DNA of 64,000 bases from NCBI RefSeq assembly GCF_014356525.2, contig NC_052507.1, positions 46,237,992-46,301,991 of the forward strand. Reading direction: 5' to 3'. The notes under the pieces are model-generated. The model was not told the origin of the DNA. It ran no database searches and saw only the letters and a program-made list of their open reading frames with translations. This DNA comes from Nilaparvata lugens (taxonomy: Eukaryota > Arthropoda > Insecta > Hemiptera > Delphacidae). Both the position numbers and the translations under genes were made by a program. Every line of letters begins with the position of its first letter. Position 1 is the first letter of the stretch. Below are positions 43,641-55,464 of the stretch, one piece after another.

Positions 43641-44945
43641 ACGTCGTGATTACATATACCCAGTAGTCCAGTGAGAAATGAGAATATATTTCCTTATGTT
43701 TTCTTATAAATTCATAGGGTACTCACTCGGACAAGAAATAATCCAATAAGAACTCATATAGAAATTATGCTTTTACTGTGCTAGTCACTTTCACTAATAC
43801 TGACATTTATGGGAATCCAGCTTCAGACACAGTTTTTATATGAAACCTGAGTCTTTGTTGATATTCGTAATCGTAAAGTCTTCTAAACAAGCACATTTTA
43901 CAAATCATGTTGCATATTTTCCAAAGAATTGAAAACAATTTAGTCAAAAACACTATAAGTTAATTGGACCGCCCAATAACGATAGCTAATTGCAGGTCTG
44001 TTAATCATGCGTGAACAAGCTTTTTGTTTGATAGCAGCTCTAACATTAAATAAACTAGGTACGAACTGGAAAACTACAAATTATATTGATTTTAAAATAA
44101 AATAACATCAAATAGAGCGGCAAATAAAGATTAAACAAAAAAGAATCGAAGACTCAAAAGCCAAAGCTCAAATAGCTGTTTTTCACTTGAAGCATTTCGC
44201 CAAACACAAAAAGCTTTTACAAGCATTTTTGGCAGACCTGCAATAAGGTTAGTGGCAGGCCCAAGCAACTAAGATAAAAAGCTAAGATAAGATCAGATAT
44301 TCTAGTTACCATATATAATTTTTTTTCCTCCTACAGAAAATATGTAACATTACTGTAACTTAATTATAATGTTGAAGACGTTACAACTGTCATGATTGCA
44401 AATGGAGTTACAAGAATTAATCAAACCGCTCTATAATAAAAAATATATAAAATTCAGTGAGACTTTCATCAAAGCCCAATTGAAATATTATTTATTTGAG
44501 TTCATCATTCAAGAAATATTTTCAAAGCTTTATATCCTTCATTGTTGGTTTCAAGGAGCTTGACATCTTTGCAACGAACTACCTATTTTTTGGTACACAC
44601 CAAACACCTATAGCAATAAAAGTCTGGATGTCAAAATATTGGTAAAAAATATCATATATTATGCACTGTTATTCAACGGCAGGATCAATTTAATAACCTT
44701 TAATAAATTAATTTGTTGTTGGCTGTTTCAGGCCTAGGCACGGATATGGAGACAGGAGAATGGTATTGACATCTAATTGTTTTACAAGAGTATAATGTAG
44801 GCTACAGTACCGAACTCATAGTACCGTACCGCACTCGTAGTACTTTAATAAAATTTCACAATTTTTGTAATATATGAATAAGAATTCCACAGACTTATAC
44901 ATTATTACATGGTTCATCGTACTACCATCTACTTCTACTGCCGCA
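43641..44945. other. No gene seen
   Basis: AT-rich sequence of about 1.3 kb between two repeats, with no supportable gene. Confidence 0.4.
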
Positions 44946-45192
44946 TCCACACTATCGCCCAATGCGTACAAGTAATGACGACGATCGCGATAGTGTGAAT
45001 GGGTGGTTTGCCAGCGTTTGCTATAATTGGCCTTTGCTTGCTATCGCTCCGTTTTTTGTCGAAGGCTACCCAAGCGAAGGCGAGTGGCCAGTCAAGCATC
45101 CACAAATGGTCACATTGCACATTGCAGTGAGGATGGCAAGACTAACGTGGCCAAACTTACCAGAATAGCCAGCGACTGAGCGATAGTGTGGA
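44946..45192. mobile_element. 247-bp MITE with 13-bp perfect terminal repeats
   Basis: TCCACACTATCGC at 44946-44958 is perfectly complementary to GCGATAGTGTGGA at 45180-45192. The GC-rich interior gives overlapping short open frames on both strands that are not genes. It lies about 340 bp beyond the Nup133 stop codon. Confidence 0.8.
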
Positions 45193-45425
45193 CTAGGCAT
45201 AACATGAGGAAACATTTCAAATAAATTACAAGAGTTCAAAATATTTATGAAAACTGACGTCTAGGCTCATGGTGTTAGTTGAATGTTAGTCTGTTGAATG
45301 TTTGTTGAAAGTTGTATGTTATTCTTATAAGAATAAGCCATACGCTTATGTATCAATGTCGCAAAATCATTACCATGAATGAGATCAATGAGTTTAATAA
45401 GAAATCTTATATTATTAAAAACACA

Positions 45426-45431
45426 TTTATT
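45426..45431 (-). terminator. Nup133: Likely poly(A) signal of Nup133
   Basis: AATAAA on the minus strand lies about 105 bp downstream of the Nup133 stop codon at 45537-45539. Confidence 0.5.
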
Positions 45432-45536
45432 CATGTTTTGAAGATTTGTAGAAAATAATACAGTACTATAAAATTAGCAATGAACAAGAATTATTTCGAA
45501 TTACTAATTATTAGGCCTATAATTATCATTTGCTCT

Positions 45537-47689
45537 TCAAATGATATCATCTAGTGTTTTATTAATGTGTTCGTACCCAACTCGTAAAAGATATTCAAAG
45601 TTACTGTCTTCACGAAGCTCACCAATTTCTTCAGAGCTGAGAATTTCTTCGATTGTTGGCATCCAATCAAGATTGCCATCAAGTGTTATACAAATGTCGG
45701 CGAGCTTGAAAAACAAAAGTTCCTGAATAGCAGTGATAGGGGTATTGGCATCCAAATCTGTCCATGAATCCCTAGTGATAGCTTTACACCAGATTTCGTT
45801 TTTCAATTCCATCCTTAGTATTTCATCGTCGATATAGAGCAGTAGGTCTAGTGCTTTCTTGAAATCAAGTTCCGAGTTGGATGGATTCTCTTCGCAGATG
45901 TAGAACTTGATCAGTTCCGGCGGAGAGAAGACTCTGACATTGTCAAAGTTGTATCCGTAAGCTGTAAGCACTGACTCGGGCAATCCTTCCTGGTGGGAGA
46001 TGAGATTCAAGCTAGAGTTGACGTCTTCCAGGGTGTCATCATCACCGCCGGCTGCTAGTAGAGCTAGTTTACCCAATGAGATCATCGACTTCTTCCGCGC
46101 CAGCAGTTCTACTTCAGAATTTGCCAAGTCAAGCAGAGTGTGAGCAGCTGTTTTGTAATCGTCACTGAAAACCGCATGCAGCCATGACAACGATGGATGA
46201 GTGCTAAGTCTATCGGCAAGTATTCGTTGTTTTAAACATTGTTCAACTAAATCTCGCTGTTTTCCTTCTCTCATGTACCAGTTGAAAAGAAACTGTGAAA
46301 AATCCAGTTTACTAAACTTGGCCGAGTACTGATTTAGTCTCTCTTTATTACCTATCTTGTCACACAGCTCTACAAGAATCTGAAAGTCACAATATTTCTC
46401 AGCGAGTATTGCAGCTCTTTCGAATTCGTCATGATCTAGGAACGGTTTTATGAGATTGTAACGATCAACTTCATACTTATGAATATCTGAGTTGAATTTC
46501 TCCGAATCTTCGCGGATGCTCTCAAGGTAACATTTGCGGCCGTCCAAGATAACATCAGCCAAGTTGACTAGCTGGTCTAACAGTTCAGTGTGCATGTTGA
46601 TGTCTCCCGTAGCACGGACGCCGTTTTCCAATGTCAACTTTTGTTGAGTGATTAGGAAATCGTAGAGACCGTCAGGACCGGCAGAAGCAGTCCACGGCAG
46701 ATACTCGTTGAAATTCTGAACTGATTGACGGTCGCCAAAAATACTAGACTTCTGCTGTCGGTATTGGATAACAGCTTGTACCGCTTCCAGCAGCACACTG
46801 TTGGCAGACAAGATCTGCTGGGCAACATGTTGCGGATTTTGAGACTTGTTAACCAAATCGTCGCACCACCTACATATCTGCTGCAAAGCCTCGTGAACGA
46901 AACTCACTTTCCTGAAGAAAATATCCTGATTATTCAGAGCACCAATCGGTTTCATAGAGTGCTTCTTCAACACCTCCTCAATAGCCAAATCAATTTGTGA
47001 GGGAAATTTGCTTTGTAATTTGCGTAACACAATTGACGCGATTATCTTTTCAGCATGCTCTGCTAGCATGTAAGTTGTCGCCATTGTCCTGCCTCTACAC
47101 TTTATTCCACCAAGCTGGTTCCACAGGTTTATATCTTTTAGGAAATCTATGAAATATTCCAAAGCTTTCTGCTTTTCCTCCAACTGGTTTAATATCTGGA
47201 GAGAGGTTATGTTAGAGTTGATGTTCAAGGTGGAAGTCGTAGTTTTGGTGTCAGCCCAACGTGGATCTTTGAACGGAATGTCATCAATGATTCCTTCGCT
47301 GACTTGAACGATTGTTAGATCAAAAGTGGCGTCAATTTTCAGTGTTGGGCCAGCATCAGGTGGAAAGTGTTCGTGCATCAGTGCTTTGCTGTGAGCAACC
47401 TTTTTACTTATGTACAATAGAAGAGCAGCCTTCACCAACTCACAGCTGTCTTTTCGATCACTGGTTGTGGAATTCAAAAGTTCTTCAATTTCGTTGTCGG
47501 AGTGAACAGTTTCGGAGACAGCCGTGCAGTCCATGGCAACACTTACGTTGAAATCGTCGGAGGAGTCGAGCGAAATGAAGCCATGCTGGCAGGTGAAGAA
47601 CACTGGCACCGACTTGCATGAAGTGCCGCCCAGGATGCGAGCACCGTTCAGTTCTATCGGCTCCAATTCCTCGCCGCCTGACGGAGACG
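45537..47689 (-). CDS. Nup133: Nup133, last exon in window (C-terminal alpha-helical half)
   Basis: This 2153-bp exon encodes about 717 residues and the stop. It matches metazoan Nup133 closely in pattern: [15 protein letters not shown] (end of the beta-propeller), [110 protein letters not shown] and [18 protein letters not shown]. Nup133 is a scaffold nucleoporin of the Y (Nup107-160) complex; its helical C-terminal half binds Nup107 (known for the family). The acceptor is TATTATTTCAG before CGTCTCC; the first two bases complete a Ser codon begun at 49007. It ends close to the human C-terminus, so this end of the protein is complete. Confidence 0.97.
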
Positions 47690-49006
47690 CTGAAATAATA
47701 ACAATTCATTTCATTATATTATAATTCGAATGGAATAAGGTCATGATTAATAATACATCTATTGTACGTAGCACTTGTCCATAGAATAAAAATCCCATTA
47801 GTAGGAGATCAATTAGAATCTAGAATAAAAATCCCATTAATAAGAGATCAATTAGAATCAAAGTTTTATTGGGGCACAAACAATCCAAAATGTTATTAAA
47901 TTATTGAATAAGTCATAGTTATTAAACAGTAATGTATAAGCAATTATCAAGTAAATTTGAAATGAGTAACTATGAACATAACATAAAAGAAAAATACTGT
48001 TAATACTTTATAGTAATTTCAGCACTGAGTTCTAATAACATCTCTAAATCAATGCATTTCAAGGACAAGAGTAGCAAGATCGTAATAAAAAACAACAGTG
48101 AATTGTATTCAAATTCTGAATTAATGCCTTTGTATTATTTTGTAACAAATTTCTATTTCAAGTAAATGACATTTTAGAGCCCCATTAGACCTGCATATTT
48201 TTTGATAAGGTTTTCAATTGTGGTATCAGCTCGCTTGATATGCGATCGCACATATCTGTGTCCTGTTTTCAATCAAATATGTGCATCTTGTAAAAATTGG
48301 AGAATTTTGTGTTGTTTCTTTGAATTTGAGCGTTCCTTTGAATGATTAAGTTGATTTTCTTCAAACCAAACATTGAATACCAATTATAAATTAAATACAT
48401 TTATATGAATTACGATTGTTTCGAAGGAAATCAGTGAAAGGCATCAAGTTTATTTTTTACAAGGCTTTTCTTACATAATTATATACATAGATTTACATTA
48501 CACAATCTGTAGTTGACAACTCTACGACTTCAAGGAAAACGATAGGAATGCATCAGATTATTTTTTACATGCGAAGTTTAGGGCAATAGCCTGTTTTTCT
48601 TTTCCGATCATTGTATTGTTTGTGCTAACTTAAGAAATAAATAAATATACTATGCCTCTAATATGTCTACTGTACACACTAAAATGAACGCAGACATTAT
48701 TTTATTAGTTGATTCAACTAAAATCCTAAAGTTTGGTAACTCAATAAATAACAACGTTCACAATTTACTGAATATTAAAAAGACTGGATTTTTCACGACT
48801 ATGATTATAAACGAGACAGCATAGACATCATTTAGAGTTCTAAATGTCATTGATCAAATGTAGATGTCATTGACATCTACCGCAATACAATTTCAATTTA
48901 CTGAAAACTTCAACAATGACAGAGCTTGAATCTGTTTTCAAGAGACAATACAATTTATGAACCTTGGTTGAAGCTATTGAATGGAAAAGCTAAGAGCCAA
49001 ACTCAC
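47690..49006 (-). other. Nup133 intron, no feature seen
   Basis: AT-rich intron between the last two exons in the window. It contains no retroelement coding fragment that I recognise. Confidence 0.6.
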
Positions 49007-49186
49007 AATGAACAACGACGATGTATCGCTGGTTGTAGATGAAAATTGTGCTTCCAATGAGAACAAACTGGAGAGACCTCTCTTCGGAGGAGCTGCTACT
49101 CAGAGACTGGCAGATTTCCGGCGACTTCAACACGTAAAACCAGGATGTTTCGGTAGGAGGAGTCAACCCTTCAGCACTAAGACTCG
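49007..49186 (-). CDS. Nup133: Nup133, 180-bp exon (end of beta-propeller)
   Basis: The exon lies between acceptor TATGTTTCAG and an ideal donor GTGAGT. It is 60 codons long and phase 1 at both ends, so it reads in frame with the exons on either side. It encodes [17 protein letters not shown], a Ser-rich loop (SSSSEERS) and the strand-like [20 protein letters not shown]. The last stretch aligns in position with the human Nup133 segment containing a TAYLYNES-like strand, before the GVPI/FFSR-like strand. Because it is symmetrical, skipping it would also keep the frame. Confidence 0.85.
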
Positions 49187-49589
49187 CTGAAACATAATTA
49201 ATCTTACTTTGATATTTTATCATGAAATTTGGAAAGTGATTCTAGTGAAACTTGAGATAACCATTTTGAGCTTGAAAAGTTGAAGTGTCAAAGACATAAA
49301 CTTGAAAAAATAAGTAAAATTCGTCTACGAAAGAATATTAAGCTTTCAATTGGTTTTACTTGGGATAATTATCAACAAATCACAGTCTAAAGCAAAAGAT
49401 AATTTCTCTTTTATGTGTGAAATAATGGAAATGGAATTGTAGAGAGCATGATAAAATGCGAATAAATCATACATGGTGTTTGTAATATTTCTTTATAAGG
49501 AATCGTACAAAATGTTAACAATCGAAGTAAGAAAGAAAGATTTGGAAGTGTTGAAATTGAAATGTTGTTTTTTAGAAACTAGATATCAA

Positions 49590-49890
49590 TCTATCTTCGA
49601 AGATATTTGAGAGATATGAATATACATATAAAATATTTTTTCAAATATATATAAATTTTCTTTATCAATGTATCCAACAATATACCATTATGAGTGTTAA
49701 CATGTACACTGAGGTGAAAAGTCGATTCATCACTGAAGACAACACGATGTAGAAAATCTTCATCGTCATGTAACAACATTTCGTTAGCGAAGTTTGCTAT
49801 ACCGCATTCTAGCAGATTGCCGCGGAAACATTTCACGCACATGCGCACTGGTGCCAACGAACAAAAACTGAGTTGCTCTTTCATTTGACA
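49590..49890 (-). pseudogene. Mariner/Tc-like transposase fragment in a Nup133 intron
   Basis: The minus strand reads VKCFRGNLLECGIANFANEM and then DEDFLHRVVFSDESTFHLS with VHVNTHNGI. The VVFSDESTFHLS stretch has the shape of the second catalytic Asp region of mariner/Tc1-type or related insect transposases. Only about 80 residues remain and no terminal repeats were found, so it is a relic. Confidence 0.6.
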
Positions 49891-50099
49891 TAATGAAATA
49901 TGTAAGTATAATGTAATAAATCTTATAAAGCGTTAAAACCCCGATATTCATTTATAGACACCCGGTATATTATAGCCCAATTTATTGAAAATACAACAAG
50001 GCAACAAAAACGACTTACGCCCGAATCTGTTCGGATTTTTTCTTCCATTTAGATATATGACTCGAGATTTCTGCTCCAGCATTTTTTTTTCATTAGTTT

Positions 50100-50430
50100 T
50101 TTCATTTTTCAGTGGACTCGCTTAACTTTATTTTGAGTACCTATTCCTCTGTTTTCTTCCTTCCCCCCATTTCTCCCTTCCTTTTTCCTCATAACTTCTC
50201 TTCTCTTCTTTGCCTGCCTATTACATGGGAAACCATAGTTGGCTAGGTATCTTCCTCTCTTTTTTTTTCTTTTTTTTTCTCTTCTCCAACACACCCAAAC
50301 ACTAAGCCCATGGTTTTTCATATTTGTAACATTTTATTGTGTTTTATTATTTTCGTAAATCTTTGTAATTTTGTTTTGTCTTGTTTTGTGTGTTTTTAAT
50401 AAATTGAATTGAAATTGAATTCAAAATCTA
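50100..50430 (+). repeat. Retroelement 3' end, family also at 1-150
   Basis: A pyrimidine-rich segment with GGGAAACCATAGTTGGCTAG is followed by an AT-rich 3' UTR-like stretch and a tail of the form AATAAATTGAATTGAAATTGA at about 50397-50425. This suggests the 3' part of a plus-strand non-LTR element or SINE inside a Nup133 intron. Confidence 0.5.
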
Positions 50431-50713
50431 AATTTGAAAAGGAACAGAAAATAGTTAAGATGCAATGGTATGTACAGTTCATAGGGTTGAGCTGTATGTA
50501 CTATTTCATGAGCTGTACGATGTATCATTGAATCACCAAATTTCTCTCAATACACAGAATCAAGTGAAACATATATTAACCAGTTTCAGCTAGATAGGTA
50601 GGTATTGCACCTATTCTAAGAAGGGACATTAATAAATGATTTATTAAATGAATTATTTGTTTGAAAATTGTAATGTTAGTATTCATTCAACAGTATAATC
50701 TTATTTTTGTTAC

Positions 50714-50828
50714 CTAGGGCATAGTGGAACACTGATTGAGGTCCCATAGCGGCCGCCAAAAGAAGGATGGAAGAATCCATTCTTTGCATGTCCAGAAGGC
50801 CTATTTCAATGTCACCATTTTGCAATTC
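50714..50828 (-). CDS. Nup133: Nup133, 115-bp exon (propeller)
   Basis: Acceptor TTTTTTCAG, donor GTAACA. It encodes 38 residues plus one base: [19 protein letters not shown], then [19 protein letters not shown]. The ILLLAAA and HYAL parts match the conserved VILAAA and YYSL strands of Nup133 propellers. It starts in phase 0 after the exon at 51407 and passes one base to the exon at 49186. Confidence 0.93.
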
Positions 50829-51406
50829 CTGAAAAAATAATGAAATTAGCTCAATGGAAGCTTAAATGAGATAGATGTAAATTAATGAAAACTATGTTAT
50901 CAAGATTATTCCAGTACAATCTCTTTTATGATTCTAATAAAGTGTAATATGTTCAAAATGTGGAATAGATTGGACTATTTTTAAATCAAATTTTTGAAAA
51001 TCATAGTAATAATAACATGAATGGATTGAGAAGACTTCATCGCAGAAAGCCACACAAATTAGTTTAGTGCTAGTGTCAGAATGAAAGTGCAAAAGCAGAT
51101 TATCCTTCATTATATTATGGATGCGTGGAGAATAATTTTAATCGAATTTCCTCAACCAATTTAGAAGGCTGAACCAATAGGTTATACCTCCTTTACGAAC
51201 ATTATTCTTATTAATTCAAGTCAAAATAGAATAGATTATTAGTATCTAATTAGGTGCTATAATAACAATAAAAAACATCAGATAATAATTATAAAATCAG
51301 CATTGAGAAAACTTGGCATTGATGTGATTACGAATAATTTTACTCAACGTATTTACTAATATTATAATAATTGAAAAAAATGTCAATTGATAAATAGTGA
51401 ACTTAC

Positions 51407-51586
51407 AGGAACAAAGATTTGGAATGCTTCTCTGGTGGGCTTGGTGACGTCATATTCGTAGATGAGGCGCTCACAGGCGTTGGCCGACAGTAGCCACTTT
51501 TGCACCGAGTATCCGGCAAGAACCAACACTTGCCATTCTGAGCTTCCATCTTTAGAGGAGTAGATTGTCACCATCTTCACTAGTTT
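51407..51586 (-). CDS. Nup133: Nup133, 180-bp exon (propeller)
   Basis: Acceptor ATATTTCAG, donor GTAAGT. It is exactly 60 codons in phase 0: [19 protein letters not shown], then [20 protein letters not shown] and [15 protein letters not shown]. The pattern of a W- or F-containing strand followed by S-x-x-KW matches the human SSFYSLTSSNISKWEL-type strand pair. This part forms a blade of the N-terminal propeller, whose loop is used for membrane-curvature sensing in vertebrate Nup133 (known for the family; not visible here). Confidence 0.93.
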
Positions 51587-52324
51587 CTGAAATATCAATA
51601 CGATTTATGTGGATGAATATTTTGATGCAGATTCAACTATATTCTCAAAATATTATACATATAAACTATATTATAAGAGTCCGCATTCAACAAATTGTAG
51701 GTACAGTAATTACGACTATATTTGAATGATATATAAATGACATGATAAAGGAATCTAGTCAAGCTAGATGTTTACAAAGCTAAAACATGTCCTTTTTGAA
51801 AAAATAGAAGCAAAACAAAATACACTCAGCTATAGTGCAATTCATATCAAAGCCAAGGTGATTTGTTATCCTTACCCAAGTCAGTTGCCATAACTCTGGC
51901 TAATACAAACTGAGCTAAACAATGATGTCTTTCATCTTGAATGTTTAAGCATCACTCCTATTAGCGACAGTACTAATCTCTGATTCCAACCAACACCATT
52001 TTTTCTAACCTCCAAACATGGTCGCGTAAAGCAGCCGTTGTTGTAAAAAGCATTTGTTTGTATTAATGGTTAATTCCTGTTAATAATGATCAATTCTATA
52101 TCAAATCTATGTTTTATTCGTGAAGAAAAAATATTTTTTCATGATGATTTATATTTATAATGGTGTCATAAATTTTCAGTATATAATTTTTATTATATTC
52201 CAGTATATTTAATTCATCATATTTCTTCCTGGCGTACAAACGATTTGGCTACGGTGCGGAGCTAGAAAAGCATGGTGTTATCTGCTTTGTCTAATAACAG
52301 ACAAGGATATCAAACCAATGTTAA
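51587..52324 (-). other. Nup133 intron, no feature seen
   Basis: AT-rich sequence up to the LINE at 52325 without a recognisable element. Confidence 0.5.
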
Positions 52325-53694
52325 TCAAATCAAATAACTTTTTATTCACAAAAACATAATACAAATTTATAAAATTCATTTAACAGTGAATACTCTCCAC
52401 ATAGACTTGAGTCTGTGAGAGGAGAGTAAGTTCTTTCAAGTTGATAGAGATTATGTTCTCATCTTTTGTACATATTATAATTAAAACTATTATAATTGAA
52501 TTTATTAACATTCTTCAACAAATCAAAGAATATTGACAGTCACTTGTTTCAATTCTTTCAAAAAATTTTAAATTAGTTATGATTTCTCCATGGTGTGTGT
52601 GATGAATATAGATAATTAAATTTAATTAAGATAAGTATTTTCATTTGAGTTTATAGATAGGCATTTTTAGTTAAGTTCTGAATGTATTTCACTCCTGTTT
52701 GCAGACAAGATTTTTCTGAAGCAAACAGTATTGTATTCAATGATCTGTAATATCATTGGTATAATGGAATTTTTCATGTAAGTGATATCATTGAATAAAA
52801 CTTGATTTAATTTGATATAAGTATATACAGACATATTATATGAATAGTAGCTTAATGGGTATAGTACTCATCAGAAATTTCGAATTCACTATAAGTTCAA
52901 GTTCTGAATGTATAGACGGATTGAATCAGTTGCTCTGCAGCATCCCTGCCAATTTCTAATAACCATCTACTCAAATGTTGCTTGTAGGTGTTAATACTGT
53001 AATTAATGTTTACTGTTCTAACTGTTTTAAATGATTGGGAACGTTTCTATACAATATATGACAAATGTATTTACTATTATTTTTCAAGCAGTTATGTAGG
53101 AGTCGAGGATGGGCAATACCAAAGTTAATTAGATTTCTTGTATTATGAGTATGAACTAAATTATTGAAAATGGAGTGTTTAATGTAGTATATGTAATTCA
53201 TATTGAATGAAAAAGACTAAGAAATTGTCAAAAATTTGTATTTTGAATACAATTGTCCAAGACAATTTCTTAGTCTTTTTCATTCAATATGAATAATTAC
53301 CACAATATCAACTTCTCAACTACACAAAAAGTGAAAAAAATGTAATTCATTAAAACTTGTATGTAAAGCTGTCTAATATTAAAAACTTGAAACTCTTGGT
53401 AAACAAGATTAGATGGGTAGCGATAGTCTCGCCTGAGACATGTCTTGATGATTGCTCGCTGTGCTCCAAGGCAAACGATGAGGCTCCACCCCAAGCTATG
53501 ATACCATACATGAGAACTGACTGGATATATACGTAGTACGCCACCCGCAGTTGATGTAGAGGGAGGACCTCTCTTAGCTGTCTGAAGGCATAATATCATT
53601 TTGCGCACTCGCTGCTTGAGTGAAACTGCCTGTGGAGCCCAGCTTAATTTATGATCAATCAGAACGCCAAGGTACCTGTACTGCTCCACTCGCT
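52325..53694 (-). mobile_element. 5'-truncated LINE with an inserted hairpin element
   Basis: On the plus strand the left edge (AATCAAATCAAATAACTTTT) is the reversed tail, so the element reads on the minus strand, parallel to Nup133. From the right, boxes are VLQRVEQYRYLGVLIDHKLS with W, then ALEHSEQ-like and RRDYRYPSNLVYQEFQVFNI, QLYIQVLMNYI, and, after the insertion at 53191-53339, YYIKHSIFNNLVHTHNTRN to a stop near 53010. Only the part downstream of the catalytic site is left. A foldback element begins exactly where the reading stops (53695). Confidence 0.75.
53191..53339. mobile_element. 149-bp insertion with 34-bp perfect hairpin arms
   Basis: ATGTAATTCAT occurs at 53191-53201 and again at 53340-53350, flanking the insertion like an 11-bp target duplication. 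Inside, 53196-53229 and 53261-53294 are perfectly complementary over 34 bp (beginning ATTCATATTGAATGAAAAAG). Deleting one repeat and the insertion restores the LINE reading LMNYI-YYIKHS. Confidence 0.8.
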
Positions 53695-54742
53695 GCAATA
53701 CCAATGAATAACTTGACACATACATAAATAGTTCATTGATACTAATGAATAATTCATTTATTAAGTTCATTGTGATAGTGTGTAATAAAAATCACTGTGG
53801 AATAACTAAGTATACTTTAACTTTGATTATTATAATAAAAATCATTGTCCATACTCGAATGTTTGTTTAAGTACTTGAAATGAATATACTAAACTGGAAC
53901 ACTTTGAAGAAAAAATCATTTTTACATGGATTTCATTACATTTTATAAGTTTTTGATATAATAAATCCGTTTGGCTTGGATTTATTTTTAAAGTTCTGAT
54001 ATATCTGTAGACACTGAATGATCAATTAGTCTTGGCGTTTTTCACATAATCCACTCATTCAATCGCACTTCTTAAATATTCAAGTCTCTTCACGTTCTAG
54101 ATAGCATTTTATTGTCGGTGTAGTTGTAGTTGCATTATTTTGCAAGTGAGAAATTTAGATGGATTAACTTAAGGAATGGAGTGAGTTACTAGAAAGGAAT
54201 TATTGTAGTCAATTTTTTAAGAAAGCATAGCTTCAAGGTAAGGAATGTTTTGGTAAAGGTTTCTTGCAATGCCTATTTAGCTTGGATTTGAATTTAAAGT
54301 TCTGATAATTCATATATGTAGACACTGAATGTTCAATTAGTCTTGGAGTTTTTCACATAATCACTCATTTAATCTCATTTCTTACATATTCAAGTCTCTT
54401 CACGTTTTAGATAGCACTTTATTGTCGGTGTAGTTGTAGTTGCATTATTTTGCAACTGGAAAATTTAGATGGATTAACTTAAGGAATGGAGTGAGTTACT
54501 ATTGTGGTTTTTATGGGATGATTTTCAGATGCTTATAACAAAGAATTTATTGCTTTATTTAGTACTTAAACGAACATTCGAGTATGGAAAATGATTTTTA
54601 TTATAATAATCAAAGTTAAAGTATACTTAGTTATTCCACAGTGATTTTTATTACACACTATCACAATGAACTTTATAAATGAACTATTCATTAGTATCAA
54701 ATAACTATTTATGAATGTGGCAAGTTATTCATTGGTTATTGC
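53695..54742. mobile_element. 1.05-kb foldback with 180-bp arms
   Basis: The left arm (53695-53875, with ACCAATGAATAACTTG, GTGATAGTGTGTAATAAAAA and CTAAGTATACTTTAACTTTG) is repeated inverted at 54561-54742. Between the arms a segment of about 220 bp is present twice in direct orientation (53972-54190 and 54279-54500, both ending GGAATGGAGTGAGTTACT). It is non-coding and lies in a Nup133 intron. Confidence 0.85.
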
Positions 54743-55464
54743 TACAATGTTATCGTCGATGTAGTATTTGATAAATCATCACTCTAAAAAATTTAGAAGC
54801 ACAATTGAAATGAACTATGTATGCTGTGTCAACAAATCTGTGACTATAAGTATTTTCGATGAAAACTGATGACCACACTAATTCTATGGTACTCTTCCAA
54901 GAAAGCTGATGATGTTCAACAATGAGATGTAGTCTACAAGAACTTCCAGAGTTCTGTACTACTACCATTTTATAATAACTATGGCTGAAACACTCTCTTC
55001 ATCATATCAACTATCATTAAAAAAATTCGTTGTTGAAGAACTATTATCATCCCACCTTCATTATGGAAGATAATTTCGTTGCAGTATACTTATCACAAAT
55101 AATTCTCGTTTCATCATTATCATCGTTAATGTGTTTTCAGAAAAGAGTAAAATGATGAGCATTATTCATGAATTTTAATTACACAATAATACATGAATTT
55201 ATCTACAAAACATAATTATTGAATTATTTTGTGTGATGTAAAAAGTTTTGTATATTATTTTGAAGTATCTTATATAAGATTAATTTACCTTGCAACTGAT
55301 AGATTTAGTGATTACTGTGTCATTAACACAATTTTGTTTATAGTTATTAGTATTACAACATATTATAGTATCCATGAAATATTGTCTGTATATTGTCTAG
55401 TATACTGATGTTATTAATTTTTATATTACTATTTGAACAGACAAATTTATCTTATAATTTTATA
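54743..55464 (-). other. Nup133 intron, no feature seen
   Basis: AT-rich intronic DNA between two inverted-repeat elements. No coding similarity was noticed. Confidence 0.5.

Noticed and set aside
44935..45168. Overlapping open frames on both strands
   Set aside because: They are contained in a MITE with 13-bp terminal repeats.
45541..47724. Plus-strand frames at 45541-45726, 46725-47000, 47312-47551 and 47524-47724
   Set aside because: They are antisense shadows of the Nup133 exon at 45537-47689, which is supported by conserved sequence and splice phase.
48981..49190. Plus-strand 69-codon frame
   Set aside because: It is antisense to the Nup133 exon at 49007-49186 and has no support of its own.
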